This document shows, piece by piece, positions 1-8,364 of a DNA stretch of 64,000 nt (its first letter is position 1; every line of letters begins with the position of its first letter). Made by a program: the position numbers and the translations under genes. This DNA comes from Archangium gephyra (GTDB lineage Bacteria; Myxococcota; Myxococcia; Myxococcales; Myxococcaceae), in NCBI RefSeq assembly GCF_001027285.1, contig NZ_CP011509.1, forward strand, positions 11,742,501 to 11,806,500, given 5' to 3'. Below the pieces are notes generated by a model that saw only the letters and a list, made by a program, of their open reading frames with translations, searched no databases and had not been told where the DNA came from.

Positions 1-1
1 C

Positions 2-226
2 AACGTGACGGGAATCTGGGTGGGGGCCGCCTACTGGGTGGCGAGCAACTGGTTCCCCCGCATGCGGGAGGCCGGGCTGCGTCACTTCGCCTGGGTGCAG
101 TCCCCTTCCCGGCTCAGCCAGCTCTCCGCGACCACCGCCGTGGAGCACACGACGCCAGGCACCGCCGTGCTCTTCGACGACCTCTCCTCCGCCGCCAGGT
201 GGCTCCGGGAGGCGTGCCAGCCCTGA
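2..226 (+). CDS. C-terminal fragment of a small conserved protein (possibly STAS/SEC14-like)
   Basis: The reading frame is open from the window edge to TGA at 224-226, so only the last 74 codons are visible and the true start lies upstream. The fragment has a Trp/Tyr-rich segment (WVGAAYWVASNWFPRMREAG) and an end of the type AVLFDDLSSAARWLRE. This resembles the C-terminus of small cytoplasmic STAS/SEC14-like proteins that place a short strand-helix after a conserved Trp, but that is recall, not a search. No signal peptide or membrane segment is visible. A palindromic repeat follows 35 bases after the stop. Confidence 0.6.
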   Translation, partial: NVTGIWVGAAYWVASNWFPRMREAGLRHFAWVQSPSRLSQLSATTAVEHTTPGTAVLFDDLSSAARWLREACQP

Positions 227-261
227 GCGGCCTTGGGTTCCGTGGGAACACGCTGACCCAT

Positions 262-402
262 TTCCCCTCGCCCTCCGGGAGAGGGACGGGGTGAGGGTAT
301 CGGGTGAACCCGGGTTGAACCCACTGTCCACACCGAGGGCCACGGGTTGGAGAACGGGCCCGGACACCCTCACCCCGACCCTCTCCCGAGGGGAGAGGGG
401 AG
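262..402. repeat. GC-rich intergenic palindromic repeat, complete copy 1
   Basis: The left arm begins TTCCCCTCGCCCTCCGGGAG and continues with ACGGGGTGAGGGTATC. The right arm is its approximate reverse complement (CCCTCACCCCGACCCTCTCC, then CGAGGGGAGAGGGG). Between them lies a core containing GGGTGAACCCGGGTTGAACC and CCACGGGTTG. The same arms and core recur at 16365-16503 and 40669-40805, and half copies occur at 4005-4053 and 27061-27100. It sits between two gene 3' ends, where each arm can form a strong hairpin, so it probably acts as a bidirectional terminator. Confidence 0.85.
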
Positions 403-436
403 ATGCGCTCACTTACCTTGAAGCCCTTGAAGCAGC

Positions 437-3400
437 TCAGGGGGCCGGACGGGTGGCCGGGCCGCCCGCGAGCTTCTCGATGTTGAACTCGACGCGGCGG
501 TTGTTCTCCCGGCCCGCATCCGTCGCGTTGGTGTCCATCGGGCGCGTCTCGCCGTAGCCCTCCGCCTCCAGCCGCTCGGCGGCGATGCCCTCGGCGATGA
601 GGAAGGCACGCACGTTGGTGGCCCTCCGCCTCGACAGGTCCATGTTGAAGGCGTCGTCACCCCGGTCGTCCGTGTGCCCCTCCACGCGCACCCGCTCCAC
701 GCGCGGGTTGGCCTTGAGCACCGACGCCACCTGCTTCAACAGCTCGAAGGACCTGTCCAGGATGACGTCCTTGTTGGTGGCGAAGTGCACCTTCTCCAGG
801 ATGACGATGCGATCGGCCTCCAGGCGCACCCGGGACACGTCGGGCGGAGGCCTCACCGGGTCCGTCTCGATGAGAGCGGGCGCCGCGGGAGCCACCGGGA
901 CCTCCTCGACCGACGAGGACGCGGCCACCGGCACCGGAGCCTCGGCGATGGGCTGGGTCCGAGGCGCTGGGGCACGCTCGCCGGGCTGGGTCCAGTCGAT
1001 TCCCGCGAAGACGCGGAAGCCGGGCGTCCCGTAGCCACGCGTCAGGCCCGGGCCACCACCCACGTGCGCCAGCAGCCCGTCACGCACGCGGTACTGCACC
1101 GAGGCCAGCAGCTCCAGCGGCAGCTCCTCCGCGTTCCGCTCGGCCAGTCCGAGCGCCCCCGACAGCTGGGCCTGCACCGCGAGCCGCTCCCCCACGGGCA
1201 GCCTCGCCCCGAGCGCGTACGACAGCTCGTTGCCGGTGCGCAGGTTGCTCAGCCGCTGCTCTCCACGCAGGTGGGCGCCCACGTTGGCCACCACACGCAC
1301 GCCACTCGAGGAGAGCCACTCGCCCACCACCTGGGGCTGCACGGCCAGGCCCGCGCCACCCCGGAAGCCCTGGCCTCCGGCCGTGGGCAGCACCACCGGA
1401 ACGGCCACGCCCAGGTGCAACCCGCCCTTGGAGAAGAGGTGCGCCTTGGGCACCAGCCGCAGGTCTCCCAGTCCCGCCCCATTCACCCCCTCCGCGAAGG
1501 CCGGCATCACGGCAGCGCCGCTCTCGGAGGCCTGGTACGTGACGGGCAGGGCCATGCCCAGCTCGAAGCGGTCGAAGAAGGAGATGGAGCCCATCAGGTC
1601 CAACGTCACCTGGGTGGCCACCACGCCGTAGACGAAGTCGTCCTGGCGCTTGTCGAGGAAGTTCAGCGGGTTGTTGGCGTAGTTGAGCGAGGCGCCCAGG
1701 TGCCAGCCCAGGTGCTTGTCCACCCGGGCGCCGTACACGCCGAGGAGATCCGTGGCTCCGGGACCGGGCTTGTAGCGCTGCACGTCGATGGACTGAGACA
1801 GCGTGGCCGGGTCGAGCAGCTGGGCCTGGGCGGCCTCCGGAGCGGACAGCGTGCCGAGCGCCACCAGTCCAGCGGCCGCGGTGCCCGTGCGGCGGCGCGA
1901 GCGAATCAGCGGAACGGCGAGCAGCAGCGCCGCGAGCCACACCAGGGGCGAACCGCTCGAGGCACTGCAGCCACGGCCCGCGACGACGTATTCAACCTCA
2001 TTGTCAGGGCCGCCATCGAACCCACCGTCAGGGCCGCCATCGGACCCACCGTCAGGGCCGCCATCGGACCCACCGTCAGGGCCGCCATCGGACCCACCGT
2101 CAGGGCCGCCATCGGACCCACCGTCAGGGCCGCCGTCGGACCCACCGTCAGGGCCGCCCGGCGCCGGAATGGGCATGGGCGTGGGACCCGGAGGCAGGCC
2201 CGGACCCGGGCGCGAGCGGGTGTCCATCGCGTCCGTGCCCAGCTTGCCCGCGGCATTGATGATGGCGACGTTCTCGATGGTGCCCGTGGCCCCGGCGGCG
2301 ACGAGCGCCTCGAACTGAAGGGTGGCCGAGGCACCCATGGCCATCTCGCCGCCCTTGGTGGGCGTGGCGCCACGGCCCAGGTAGACGGTGAGGGTGCTCC
2401 CATCCCACGAGCCAACGTCATCACCCGAGGCATCGGTCACCGGCCGGCTGTTCACCCGGAGGGATCCGGCGACGTACGTGAGCTGAGCGGGCAGCGTGTC
2501 CACGAACTTCGTGTCGATGGCGTCGTCGTCGCCCGTGTTCACCGTGGTGATGGTGTAGCGCAGGCTGTTACCGGGCCGCGCCGTGCCGTCGGTCCGCGAG
2601 AGGTTCTCCACCGTCTTGAACGTGTTCCGGAAGTCCGGGCGCTTCGTGGCGATGGAGGAGACGAAGCCACCCAGCCAGTAGATGTCCCCCGAGGTCCCCA
2701 CCTTCACCTCGGCCGTCTGGGAGCCGGGCGCCATCGTGACGTCCACCACGTCCAGGTCCAGTCCCGACAGGCTCCCCTGCGTGCCCGTCAGCCGGGGCAG
2801 GTCTCCCGCCACGCTCACGGGCACCGCCGCGGGCGTCCCCACCGCTCCCGCCGCGAGCGGCTGGTGGCTGCGCGTGCTGTTGAAGAAGTTGTCCGCCGGG
2901 TTCAGCGCGTTCCCCATCCGGACCTTGTTGAAGTCGAGCCAATCGCCCTTGTCGTACTCGTCCCCGTCGAAGGCGACGACGCCCAGCTTCGCCTCGTTGG
3001 CGTGCTCCGGCACGTAGAAGCCCCGGAGATTCACCGTGATGTCGGCGCCCGCCACCGGATCCAGGCCGTCGTACAGCTTCAGGTCCCGCATCGGCTCGCT
3101 GTCCAGCTCGTAGAACACCACCATCCACCAGGCGCTGAACATGAACTCGGAGAGGAAGTAGCGGCCCCGCAGGTCGATGCTGTCCACCCCTCCCACCTGA
3201 TAGAGGCCCGGCCCGTGCTTCTGGACGAAGTCCGTCACGTCCCGCGAGGCCTGGTACTGGAAGTCCTGCGTGACCTTGTAATCCGACTTGAAGGTCACGT
3301 CGGCGGTGAGGCCCCGGGTCTCCTGGGCACCCAGCGGCAGGTCACGCAGGAAGGTGAGCTCGGCGGTGTCGTCCGGCTGCTCCGGGCTCCGCGCCGAGGG

Positions 3401-3856
3401 CTTCTGGGAGTTGGAGCGCGTGGCCGCCCAGTAGATGCGCGCGTACGTCACCCGCGCTCCCGTGGGCAGCTCGAGCTTGACCCGGCTGCGGGCCTCCCCG
3501 GGGAGCACGTACGGGTCGGCCACGGCCTCCTCCCCTCCTGCTGCGCTCTGGAGGGTCCAGAAGTAGTCCGGCGAGGTGTCATCGCTCTTGCCCGCGTGGC
3601 TGCCGCACGCGTCCCCGACGGTGCCCACCACCGGTGCGGGCGTCTCGGTGTTGCAGCCCTGCGCGAGCGTGTTGCCGAGCAGGACGAAGTTGCCGTGCTG
3701 GTCGCTCCAGTAACGGGGCGTCTTGGTGCTCTGGGCCTCGGCGGGGCCGGCCACCAGCAGCGCGGTGAGGGTGGACAGCAGCCACAACACCCAGAACCAC
3801 AGCGAGGGCCGCTGCCACGAGGTGGAGTCCGGGGAATACGAGGGATGGGTGCGCAT
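437..3856 (-). CDS. 1139-aa OmpA-family surface protein with internal MYXO-CTERM-like motif
   Basis: I chose the ATG at 3856 because AGGAG lies 8 nt upstream; an in-frame codon 23 residues earlier lacks this. A signal peptide ends AGPAEAQ. Residues about 40-410 form a secreted region of unknown fold. Residues about 420-545 look like a DUF11 domain (YTITTVNTGDDDAIDTKFVD). A GGPDGGSD-type linker follows at about 566-618. A MYXO-CTERM-like motif follows: GRGC with Cys630, a hydrophobic helix, then RSRRR. A second signal-peptide-like stretch (ending about residue 678, AAQAQ), a barrel-like region (about 690-950) and a C-terminal OmpA peptidoglycan-binding domain (VRVEGHTDDRG; NNRRVEF) come next. 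The order mimics TraA (MYXO-CTERM) followed by TraB (OmpA) of outer membrane exchange, but the PA14 and Cys-rich repeats of TraA are absent. A 238-bp gap separates it from the regA-like gene upstream. Confidence 0.88.
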   Translation of the reverse strand: MRTHPSYSPDSTSWQRPSLWFWVLWLLSTLTALLVAGPAEAQSTKTPRYWSDQHGNFVLLGNTLAQGCNTETPAPVVGTVGDACGSHAGKSDDTSPDYFWTLQSAAGGEEAVADPYVLPGEARSRVKLELPTGARVTYARIYWAATRSNSQKPSARSPEQPDDTAELTFLRDLPLGAQETRGLTADVTFKSDYKVTQDFQYQASRDVTDFVQKHGPGLYQVGGVDSIDLRGRYFLSEFMFSAWWMVVFYELDSEPMRDLKLYDGLDPVAGADITVNLRGFYVPEHANEAKLGVVAFDGDEYDKGDWLDFNKVRMGNALNPADNFFNSTRSHQPLAAGAVGTPAAVPVSVAGDLPRLTGTQGSLSGLDLDVVDVTMAPGSQTAEVKVGTSGDIYWLGGFVSSIATKRPDFRNTFKTVENLSRTDGTARPGNSLRYTITTVNTGDDDAIDTKFVDTLPAQLTYVAGSLRVNSRPVTDASGDDVGSWDGSTLTVYLGRGATPTKGGEMAMGASATLQFEALVAAGATGTIENVAIINAAGKLGTDAMDTRSRPGPGLPPGPTPMPIPAPGGPDGGSDGGPDGGSDGGPDGGSDGGPDGGSDGGPDGGSDGGPDGGFDGGPDNEVEYVVAGRGCSASSGSPLVWLAALLLAVPLIRSRRRTGTAAAGLVALGTLSAPEAAQAQLLDPATLSQSIDVQRYKPGPGATDLLGVYGARVDKHLGWHLGASLNYANNPLNFLDKRQDDFVYGVVATQVTLDLMGSISFFDRFELGMALPVTYQASESGAAVMPAFAEGVNGAGLGDLRLVPKAHLFSKGGLHLGVAVPVVLPTAGGQGFRGGAGLAVQPQVVGEWLSSSGVRVVANVGAHLRGEQRLSNLRTGNELSYALGARLPVGERLAVQAQLSGALGLAERNAEELPLELLASVQYRVRDGLLAHVGGGPGLTRGYGTPGFRVFAGIDWTQPGERAPAPRTQPIAEAPVPVAASSSVEEVPVAPAAPALIETDPVRPPPDVSRVRLEADRIVILEKVHFATNKDVILDRSFELLKQVASVLKANPRVERVRVEGHTDDRGDDAFNMDLSRRRATNVRAFLIAEGIAAERLEAEGYGETRPMDTNATDAGRENNRRVEFNIEKLAGGPATRPAP
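2003..2159. repeat. 24-bp tandem repeat coding a Gly-Pro-Asp-Ser linker
   Basis: Six units of 24 bp start at 2003, 2027, 2051, 2075, 2099 and 2123, with a partial seventh from 2147. The unit is GTCAGGGCCGCCATCG followed by GACCCACC, with one or two base changes between copies. On the coding strand it encodes GGPDGGSD-type repeats inside the OmpA-family protein, just before the MYXO-CTERM-like motif. Copy number is likely to vary between strains because units are near identical. Confidence 0.95.
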
Positions 3857-4004
3857 GGGTCGCTCCTGGGTGGAACGGAGGTACTCACAGGGCCCGGTGG
3901 TTCCGGCTCCCTGCATGCACACCAAGGTGCCAGTGACACCGCTCCCAGGCTGTGCGCGGCATCACGGCCCGGCTGTGAGGTCCGTCACTCACGGGGACAA
4001 CCCG

Positions 4005-4053
4005 GGGCACCCGATACCCTCACCCTGTCCCTCTCCCGGAGGGCGAGGGGAGA
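4005..4053. repeat. Half copy of the intergenic palindromic repeat
   Basis: Contains GATACCCTCACCCTGTCCCT followed by CTCCCGGAGGGCGAGGGG, the same arm as in the complete copies, without the central core. It lies between the stop of the RegA-like regulator and the start of the OmpA-family gene (both minus strand), where the hairpin could end the upstream operon. Confidence 0.8.
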
Positions 4054-4094
4054 GCTGCGCCCAGGACTTCCTTCTTCCCACTTCCCCGGTGTCG

Positions 4095-4649
4095 CTACTG
4101 CGCGGGCGGGTACTTCTGTAGTTTGCGCTGCAGCGAGCGCCGGTGCAGGCCCAGCCGCCTCGCCGCCTCGGAGATGTTGCCGCCACAGTCCGTCAGCACC
4201 CGCTGGATGTGCTCCCACTCCGCTCGCGCCAGCGTCGGCGGCTGGAAGTCCTCCGTCACCTGCGCCGCCTCGCCCGGGCCCCTCGAGAAGGCCAGCAACA
4301 GGTCATCCACGTCCGCCGGCTTCGGCAGGTAGTTGAACGCCCCCAGCTTCACCGCCTCCACCGCCGTGGCGATGCTCCCGTAACCCGTGAGCACGATGAT
4401 GCGCGTGGACGCATCCAGCGCGTGCAGCGCCCGCACCAGCTCCAGCCCTCCCCGCCCCGGCATCCGCAGGTCCACCACCGCCAGCTCCGGCGACTCCTTC
4501 GTGGCCAGCCCGAGCGCCTCGTCATACGAGCCCGCGGTGCTCACCTCGAAGCCACGCTCGCGGAAGGCCCGCGCCAGCCGCTCGCGGAACACCGCCTCGT
4601 CGTCCACCAACAACAGCGTCGGCGCATGGCCGGGCGTCGGGCTCGTCAT
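4095..4649 (-). CDS. regA: RegA/PrrA/ActR-type response regulator
   Basis: A 184-aa cytoplasmic regulator. The receiver domain covers residues 10-125 with acidic pocket VDDE (15-18), phosphoacceptor Asp60 (VVDLRMPG), Thr88 and Lys110. A short linker leads to a Fis-type helix-turn-helix at 155-176 (GGNISEAARRLGLHRRSLQR), which closely matches the RegA/PrrA/ActR signature. No AAA domain is present, so it is not an NtrC-type activator. The ATG start overlaps the kinase stop as ATGA, which implies translational coupling. The family controls redox-dependent respiratory and energy genes in alphaproteobacteria; its targets here are unknown. The half repeat at 4005-4053 lies just downstream. Confidence 0.92.
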   Translation of the reverse strand: MTSPTPGHAPTLLLVDDEAVFRERLARAFRERGFEVSTAGSYDEALGLATKESPELAVVDLRMPGRGGLELVRALHALDASTRIIVLTGYGSIATAVEAVKLGAFNYLPKPADVDDLLLAFSRGPGEAAQVTEDFQPPTLARAEWEHIQRVLTDCGGNISEAARRLGLHRRSLQRKLQKYPPAQ

Positions 4650-5980
4650 GTCCCTGGCTTCACCCGGGAGGCGCCCGCAGGCAACGCGGCGGATTGTCGC
4701 AGCCCCCCCGCCGGCCACGTCAGCACCACCGTCGTCCCCTGGCCCGGCGTGGAGCGCAGCACCAGCCCTCCGCCCAACTGCTCCAGCACCGCGCGCGTGA
4801 GGAAGAGCCCCAGCCCCATGCCCTCCCCGGGCGCCTTGGTGGTGAAGAAGGGCTCGCCCGCCCGCGCCAATACCTCCGCCGGCATCCCCTCCCCCGAGTC
4901 CTCCACCGTGAGCCGCCACCCCGCCGCCTCGCGCACCAGCCCCAGCCGCACCGGCTTCCCCGGCCCCGAGGCCTGCAGCGCGTTCTTCACCACGCCCCGG
5001 ATGGCCCGGGCGAAGGCGTGCGCCGGCACCAGCTCCCGCTCCTCCCGCGTCCGGGCGTCCAGCTCCGTGCGCACCCGCTCCCGCTCCGGCAGCCCCTCCA
5101 GCGCCTCCTCCACCAGGGCCGCGGGCGCCCGCTCCACCATGGACTCGCCCTGGCTCGCCCCCGCGTCCAACGTCATCTGCGTCAGGATGTCCCGGCAGCG
5201 CGCCACCTGCTGGCGGATGAGCTGCACGTCCTCCAGCGTGGCCGCCTCCGAGCCCGTGCGCGTCAGCTGCCGCTCCAGCTCCCGCGCCGCCACCGCGATG
5301 GTGGACAGCGGCGTGGACAGCTCATGCGCCGCCCCCGCCGCCAGCGTGCCCAGCGCCGTCAGCTTCTCGTGGCGCGCCGCCGCCGCCCGCGCCTCCACCA
5401 GCTCCGCCTCGCGCGCGGCCAGCGCCCGCGTCACCCGCTGCACGAAGTAGACGATGAAGCCCGCCGCCAGCGCGAAGGCCGCCCACATCCCCTCCAGGTG
5501 CATCCGCACGTCATGGATGTGGTGCTGCGGGTGGTGCGCCGACGCCAGCTCGCCCCCCGTGCTGGGGAACCACAGGTGGTCCACGAAGAGCGCGCCGAAG
5601 CACCCGATGGCCAGCCCCGTCAGCGCCCACGTCCACCCCGCGCGCAGCACCACCGCCGCCAGCGCGATGTGCACCAGGTACAGCGCGCTGAAGGGATTGA
5701 AGGGGCCTCCGCTCAGGTCCAGCAGCACCGTGAGCAGCACCACGTCCAGCGCCATCACCGCCCACAGCAGCCGCTCACGGATGCGGCGCTCGCGCCGGGC
5801 CCACAGCCCCAGCGCCACGTTGCTCGCCGCCGCCACGGCGATGGTGACGAACAGCGGCACCAGCCGCTGCGTCATCCCCAGCCCGAAGTGCACGCCCAGG
5901 ATGATGGCCGCCTGCCCCACCACGGCCCCCCAGCGCAGCCGCAGCAGCCAGGAGAGGTTGATGGCCTGCGCGTCCCGCAC
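4646..5980 (-). CDS. regB: RegB/PrrB/ActS-type redox sensor histidine kinase
   Basis: A 444-aa membrane kinase with about six N-terminal transmembrane helices (residues 10-182). Between helices lies GGPFNPF at 91-97, matching the quinone-binding GGxxNPF heptapeptide of RegB. The H-box GAAHELSTPLS carries phospho-His219. Cys262 in VARCRDIL sits where RegB has its redox-active Cys265 (RegB His225). The ATP-binding domain shows N, G1 (DSGEGMP) and G2 (GEGMGLGLFL) boxes. The start is GTG at 5980, four bases after the stop of the zinc-ribbon gene, and the 3' end overlaps the regulator as ATGA. Function is inferred from these family hallmarks. Confidence 0.92.
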   Translation of the reverse strand: MRDAQAINLSWLLRLRWGAVVGQAAIILGVHFGLGMTQRLVPLFVTIAVAAASNVALGLWARRERRIRERLLWAVMALDVVLLTVLLDLSGGPFNPFSALYLVHIALAAVVLRAGWTWALTGLAIGCFGALFVDHLWFPSTGGELASAHHPQHHIHDVRMHLEGMWAAFALAAGFIVYFVQRVTRALAAREAELVEARAAAARHEKLTALGTLAAGAAHELSTPLSTIAVAARELERQLTRTGSEAATLEDVQLIRQQVARCRDILTQMTLDAGASQGESMVERAPAALVEEALEGLPERERVRTELDARTREERELVPAHAFARAIRGVVKNALQASGPGKPVRLGLVREAAGWRLTVEDSGEGMPAEVLARAGEPFFTTKAPGEGMGLGLFLTRAVLEQLGGGLVLRSTPGQGTTVVLTWPAGGLRQSAALPAGASRVKPGT

Positions 5981-5984
5981 CGCC

Positions 5985-7175
5985 CTACGGCGACCCCGTC
6001 GTCAGCATCCGCTTCACCTGCGCGCCGATCGCCACCGCCGCGATCATCAGCAGCAGGAAGACGAGGCCCAGCCCGGCCATCCTCATCTTCGTGCTCTTGT
6101 CCGGCGGAGGCGTGGCCATGAAGGTGGAGCTGGCCGCCGCCAGCCGTAGCACCTCCTCGCGCCCCCGCTGCGCCATGGTGTCCTCGGGGTTGCGGGCCAG
6201 CCGGATGCGGTACAGGCGGCCCAGCGCGGCCAGCTCCCCGCGCTCCGAGGCCAACGCGAGCACCTTGTCGTGCGCGCCCTTGCTCTCCCACAGCTCCACC
6301 ACGCCCAACCACGTGGAGGCCACCGCCCCGGAGGGACGCGACTCCTCGGGCCGGAAGCGCGCGTAGTCCAGCCCGCAGTAGGGGCACACCACCGCGCCGT
6401 CCTTCTTCACGCCGATGCACTTGGGGCAGTAGCCCGCCGGCGGCATGAATGGGTCGTCCGACGACGAGGAGAAGGAAGACACCGGAGCGGCGGGCGCCGA
6501 GGGATCCTGCACCACGCGCAGCTGCACGCCCGAGGCCTTCGCCGGCACGGGCTCCGGGGCCGGCGGCACCACCGTGGTCTCGCCTCCGCCGCGCGACTGC
6601 ACCTCCGAGAGCCGCAGCACCATCAGGTTGGACGCCGCCGCCGTCTCCGACATCGCCAGCCGGGGCTTGGACGCCACGGGCTCGGGAGGCGGGGCCTTGG
6701 CCGCCACGGGCTCGGGGGCCTGGAACTTCGTCACCACCGGCTCGGGCACCTGCGGCTTCACCACCACGGGCGCGGGCGCGGGCACGGGCGTCTTCGCCGG
6801 CTCGTCCGCCACGGGCACGGGCGTCTTCGCCGGCTCGGACTCCTTCGTCTTGCGCCTGCTCTCCCGCGCCTCGTTCTCGATGGCCGCGAGGATCTCCGCC
6901 GGCACCGCGACGCGCCGGGTCGGCTCGTTCTCGATGGGATCCGGCTCGGCCTCGCTCTCGCCCAGCATGATGACGGGCTCCGACGACTTCGACGCCTTCG
7001 AGGCCTTCGACTTCGCCGGCTTGGAAGGGGCCGCCGGGGCTGGATCCTCCACCTGCTCGGGCACGCTGCGCATCTCCACCTTGCAGCGCGAGCATTTGAC
7101 CACGAGCAGACCGTCCTCCATCCGGAACGACGCCGGGGGAACGAGCCGCTCGCAAGCCTCGCAGAAGTACTTCAC
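5985..7175 (-). CDS. Double zinc-ribbon membrane-anchored protein
   Basis: A 396-aa protein. The GTG start at 7175 overlaps the stop of the site-2 protease gene as GTGA and has GGAG five bases upstream. The N-terminus carries a zinc ribbon (Cys5, Cys8, Cys28, Cys31). A long Ala/Pro/Val-rich region follows with repeated PVPEPV-like units. A second ribbon (CPKC and CPYCGLDY) comes before a short helical region with the motif RLARNPED. One transmembrane helix (GLGLVFLLLMIAAVAIGA) lies near the C-terminus, so it is probably tail-anchored with its ribbons in the cytoplasm. No catalytic motif is seen. The position between a membrane protease and a redox kinase suggests an adaptor or regulated substrate, which is speculation. 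Confidence 0.85.
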   Translation of the reverse strand: MKYFCEACERLVPPASFRMEDGLLVVKCSRCKVEMRSVPEQVEDPAPAAPSKPAKSKASKASKSSEPVIMLGESEAEPDPIENEPTRRVAVPAEILAAIENEARESRRKTKESEPAKTPVPVADEPAKTPVPAPAPVVVKPQVPEPVVTKFQAPEPVAAKAPPPEPVASKPRLAMSETAAASNLMVLRLSEVQSRGGGETTVVPPAPEPVPAKASGVQLRVVQDPSAPAAPVSSFSSSSDDPFMPPAGYCPKCIGVKKDGAVVCPYCGLDYARFRPEESRPSGAVASTWLGVVELWESKGAHDKVLALASERGELAALGRLYRIRLARNPEDTMAQRGREEVLRLAAASSTFMATPPPDKSTKMRMAGLGLVFLLLMIAAVAIGAQVKRMLTTGSP

Positions 7176-8194
7176 CAGATCTCCATTCGGATGGGCACGG
7201 GCATGGCACACCCCGCCAGCGCGAGGAAGCATACCGCGCAGACCAGCTTCCGCCCGAGTCCCAAAGGCTCGGCTGGTTGGGTCACCTCCGGGTGACCGAA
7301 TCCCACCACCTTGGTGGCCACCAGGAGCCAGGGGCCCCAGGTGACCGTGTAGAACAGGGTGAGGAAAAGCAGCACCACGGCCATGGCCTTGCCTACCCAC
7401 CGGGCGTGCTTGCCCCAGAGGGCGTAGGCGAGGTGTCCACCATCGAACTGTCCCACCGGGACGAGGTTGAGCAGCGTCACCAGCAGGCCGAACCAGGCGG
7501 CAATCACCACCGGGTGCTCCTGCAGGCCCTTGCCGGCGGGCAGCGGCCCCAGGACGAGCCACTTGAGCCCCCGCATCAGCAGCCCGTCCCCGAAAATCAG
7601 CAGGGCGTGCTGGGGCAGGGCGTCGCTGGCCGGGGAGGCCGGGGCCCGGGAGAGCTTCACCTGGAGCCACTGCAGGAAGTCCCCGCCCAGGCTCCAGAGG
7701 GAGGTGCGGCCCGGGAAGGAGGAGGAGAGCTCGGGCACGTCCACCACGGGCGAGTGGGCCAGGCCCCAGAGGAGGAAGGGCAGGGCCACCAGCAGGCCGG
7801 CCAGCGGCCCGGCGGCGCCGATGTCCACCAGGGCGTTGCGGGTGGGGATGCGGCCGCGGATGCGGATGACGGCGCCCAGGGTGCCCACCCCGAGGTACGG
7901 CAACGGGATGAAGTAGGGCAGCGACGCATCCACGCCGTGCAGCCGCGCCAGCACGTAGTGCCCCATCTCGTGCGCCCCGAGGATGGTCAGCAACGCGACA
8001 CTGAAGGTCAGCGCCTCGCCGAGCCGGGTGCCCCACGGCAGCGACGCCCCGAGGAAGAGGTTGTCGAAGGTGAGCGAGGTGGTGCCGACGGTCAGCACGA
8101 AGAGCAGCAGGTGCAGCCAGGGGCGGTTGACGACTCGGGCGGGCGCGCTCTCCATAGGAATGGAGGGGGTAGCCACGATGGGCCGGTATTTCAA
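7172..8194 (-). CDS. Site-2 protease family membrane metallopeptidase (M50)
   Basis: An intramembrane zinc protease of about 340 aa with multiple transmembrane helices. The first catalytic motif is HEMGH at 75-79 inside a hydrophobic helix. The second is NLVPVGQFDGG at 243-253, matching the NxxPxxxxDG signature. No PDZ domain is visible between them, so it belongs with the short or EGY1-like members. The start is uncertain: TTG at 8194 is used here, and ATG at 8155 (residue 14) is also possible; neither has a clear ribosome-binding site. It is first in the operon leading to the RegBA pair, and the last four bases overlap the next start. Such proteases release membrane-held regulators. Confidence 0.85.
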   Translation of the reverse strand: MKYRPIVATPSIPMESAPARVVNRPWLHLLLFVLTVGTTSLTFDNLFLGASLPWGTRLGEALTFSVALLTILGAHEMGHYVLARLHGVDASLPYFIPLPYLGVGTLGAVIRIRGRIPTRNALVDIGAAGPLAGLLVALPFLLWGLAHSPVVDVPELSSSFPGRTSLWSLGGDFLQWLQVKLSRAPASPASDALPQHALLIFGDGLLMRGLKWLVLGPLPAGKGLQEHPVVIAAWFGLLVTLLNLVPVGQFDGGHLAYALWGKHARWVGKAMAVVLLFLTLFYTVTWGPWLLVATKVVGFGHPEVTQPAEPLGLGRKLVCAVCFLALAGCAMPVPIRMEIW

Positions 8195-8244
8195 TGCGGC
8201 GCGGACGGCCGTGGGCGGGGCCGGATAATCGGAAGATCCATTGC

Positions 8245-8272
8245 TTGACTTGAAAGGTGCCTTTGCTACGAC
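8245..8272 (+). promoter_or_regulatory. Candidate sigma70-type promoter for the small lipoprotein gene
   Basis: TTGACT at 8245-8250 and TACGAC at 8267-8272 are separated by 16 bases. They lie about 90 bases upstream of the ATG at 8365, in the gap between two divergent genes. The -35 element is close to consensus and the -10 is weak, which is common in this GC-rich group. Confidence 0.4.
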
Positions 8273-8364
8273 GGCCCGGCAGCTTGAACACCCATCGACC
8301 TGTTGGGGGCCTGGTCAACCGAATGGTCAGTGCGCCCCAGCGTCTAACCGGAGGGAAGCACAAG

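Noticed and set aside
2003-2159. Tandem 24-bp units considered as a CRISPR array
   Set aside because: Units are contiguous without spacers, keep the frame and encode a Gly-Pro-Asp linker; no cas genes are present.
437-3925. TraA identity for the first half of the OmpA fusion
   Set aside because: No PA14 lectin domain or Cys-rich repeats are visible; only the MYXO-CTERM and OmpA order recalls TraAB.
674-4336. A plus-strand open frame of 1220 codons antisense to the OmpA-family gene
   Set aside because: It is a shadow of the minus-strand gene: composition is His/Arg/Gly-rich, there is no domain and the real gene has a signal peptide, ribosome site and OmpA domain.
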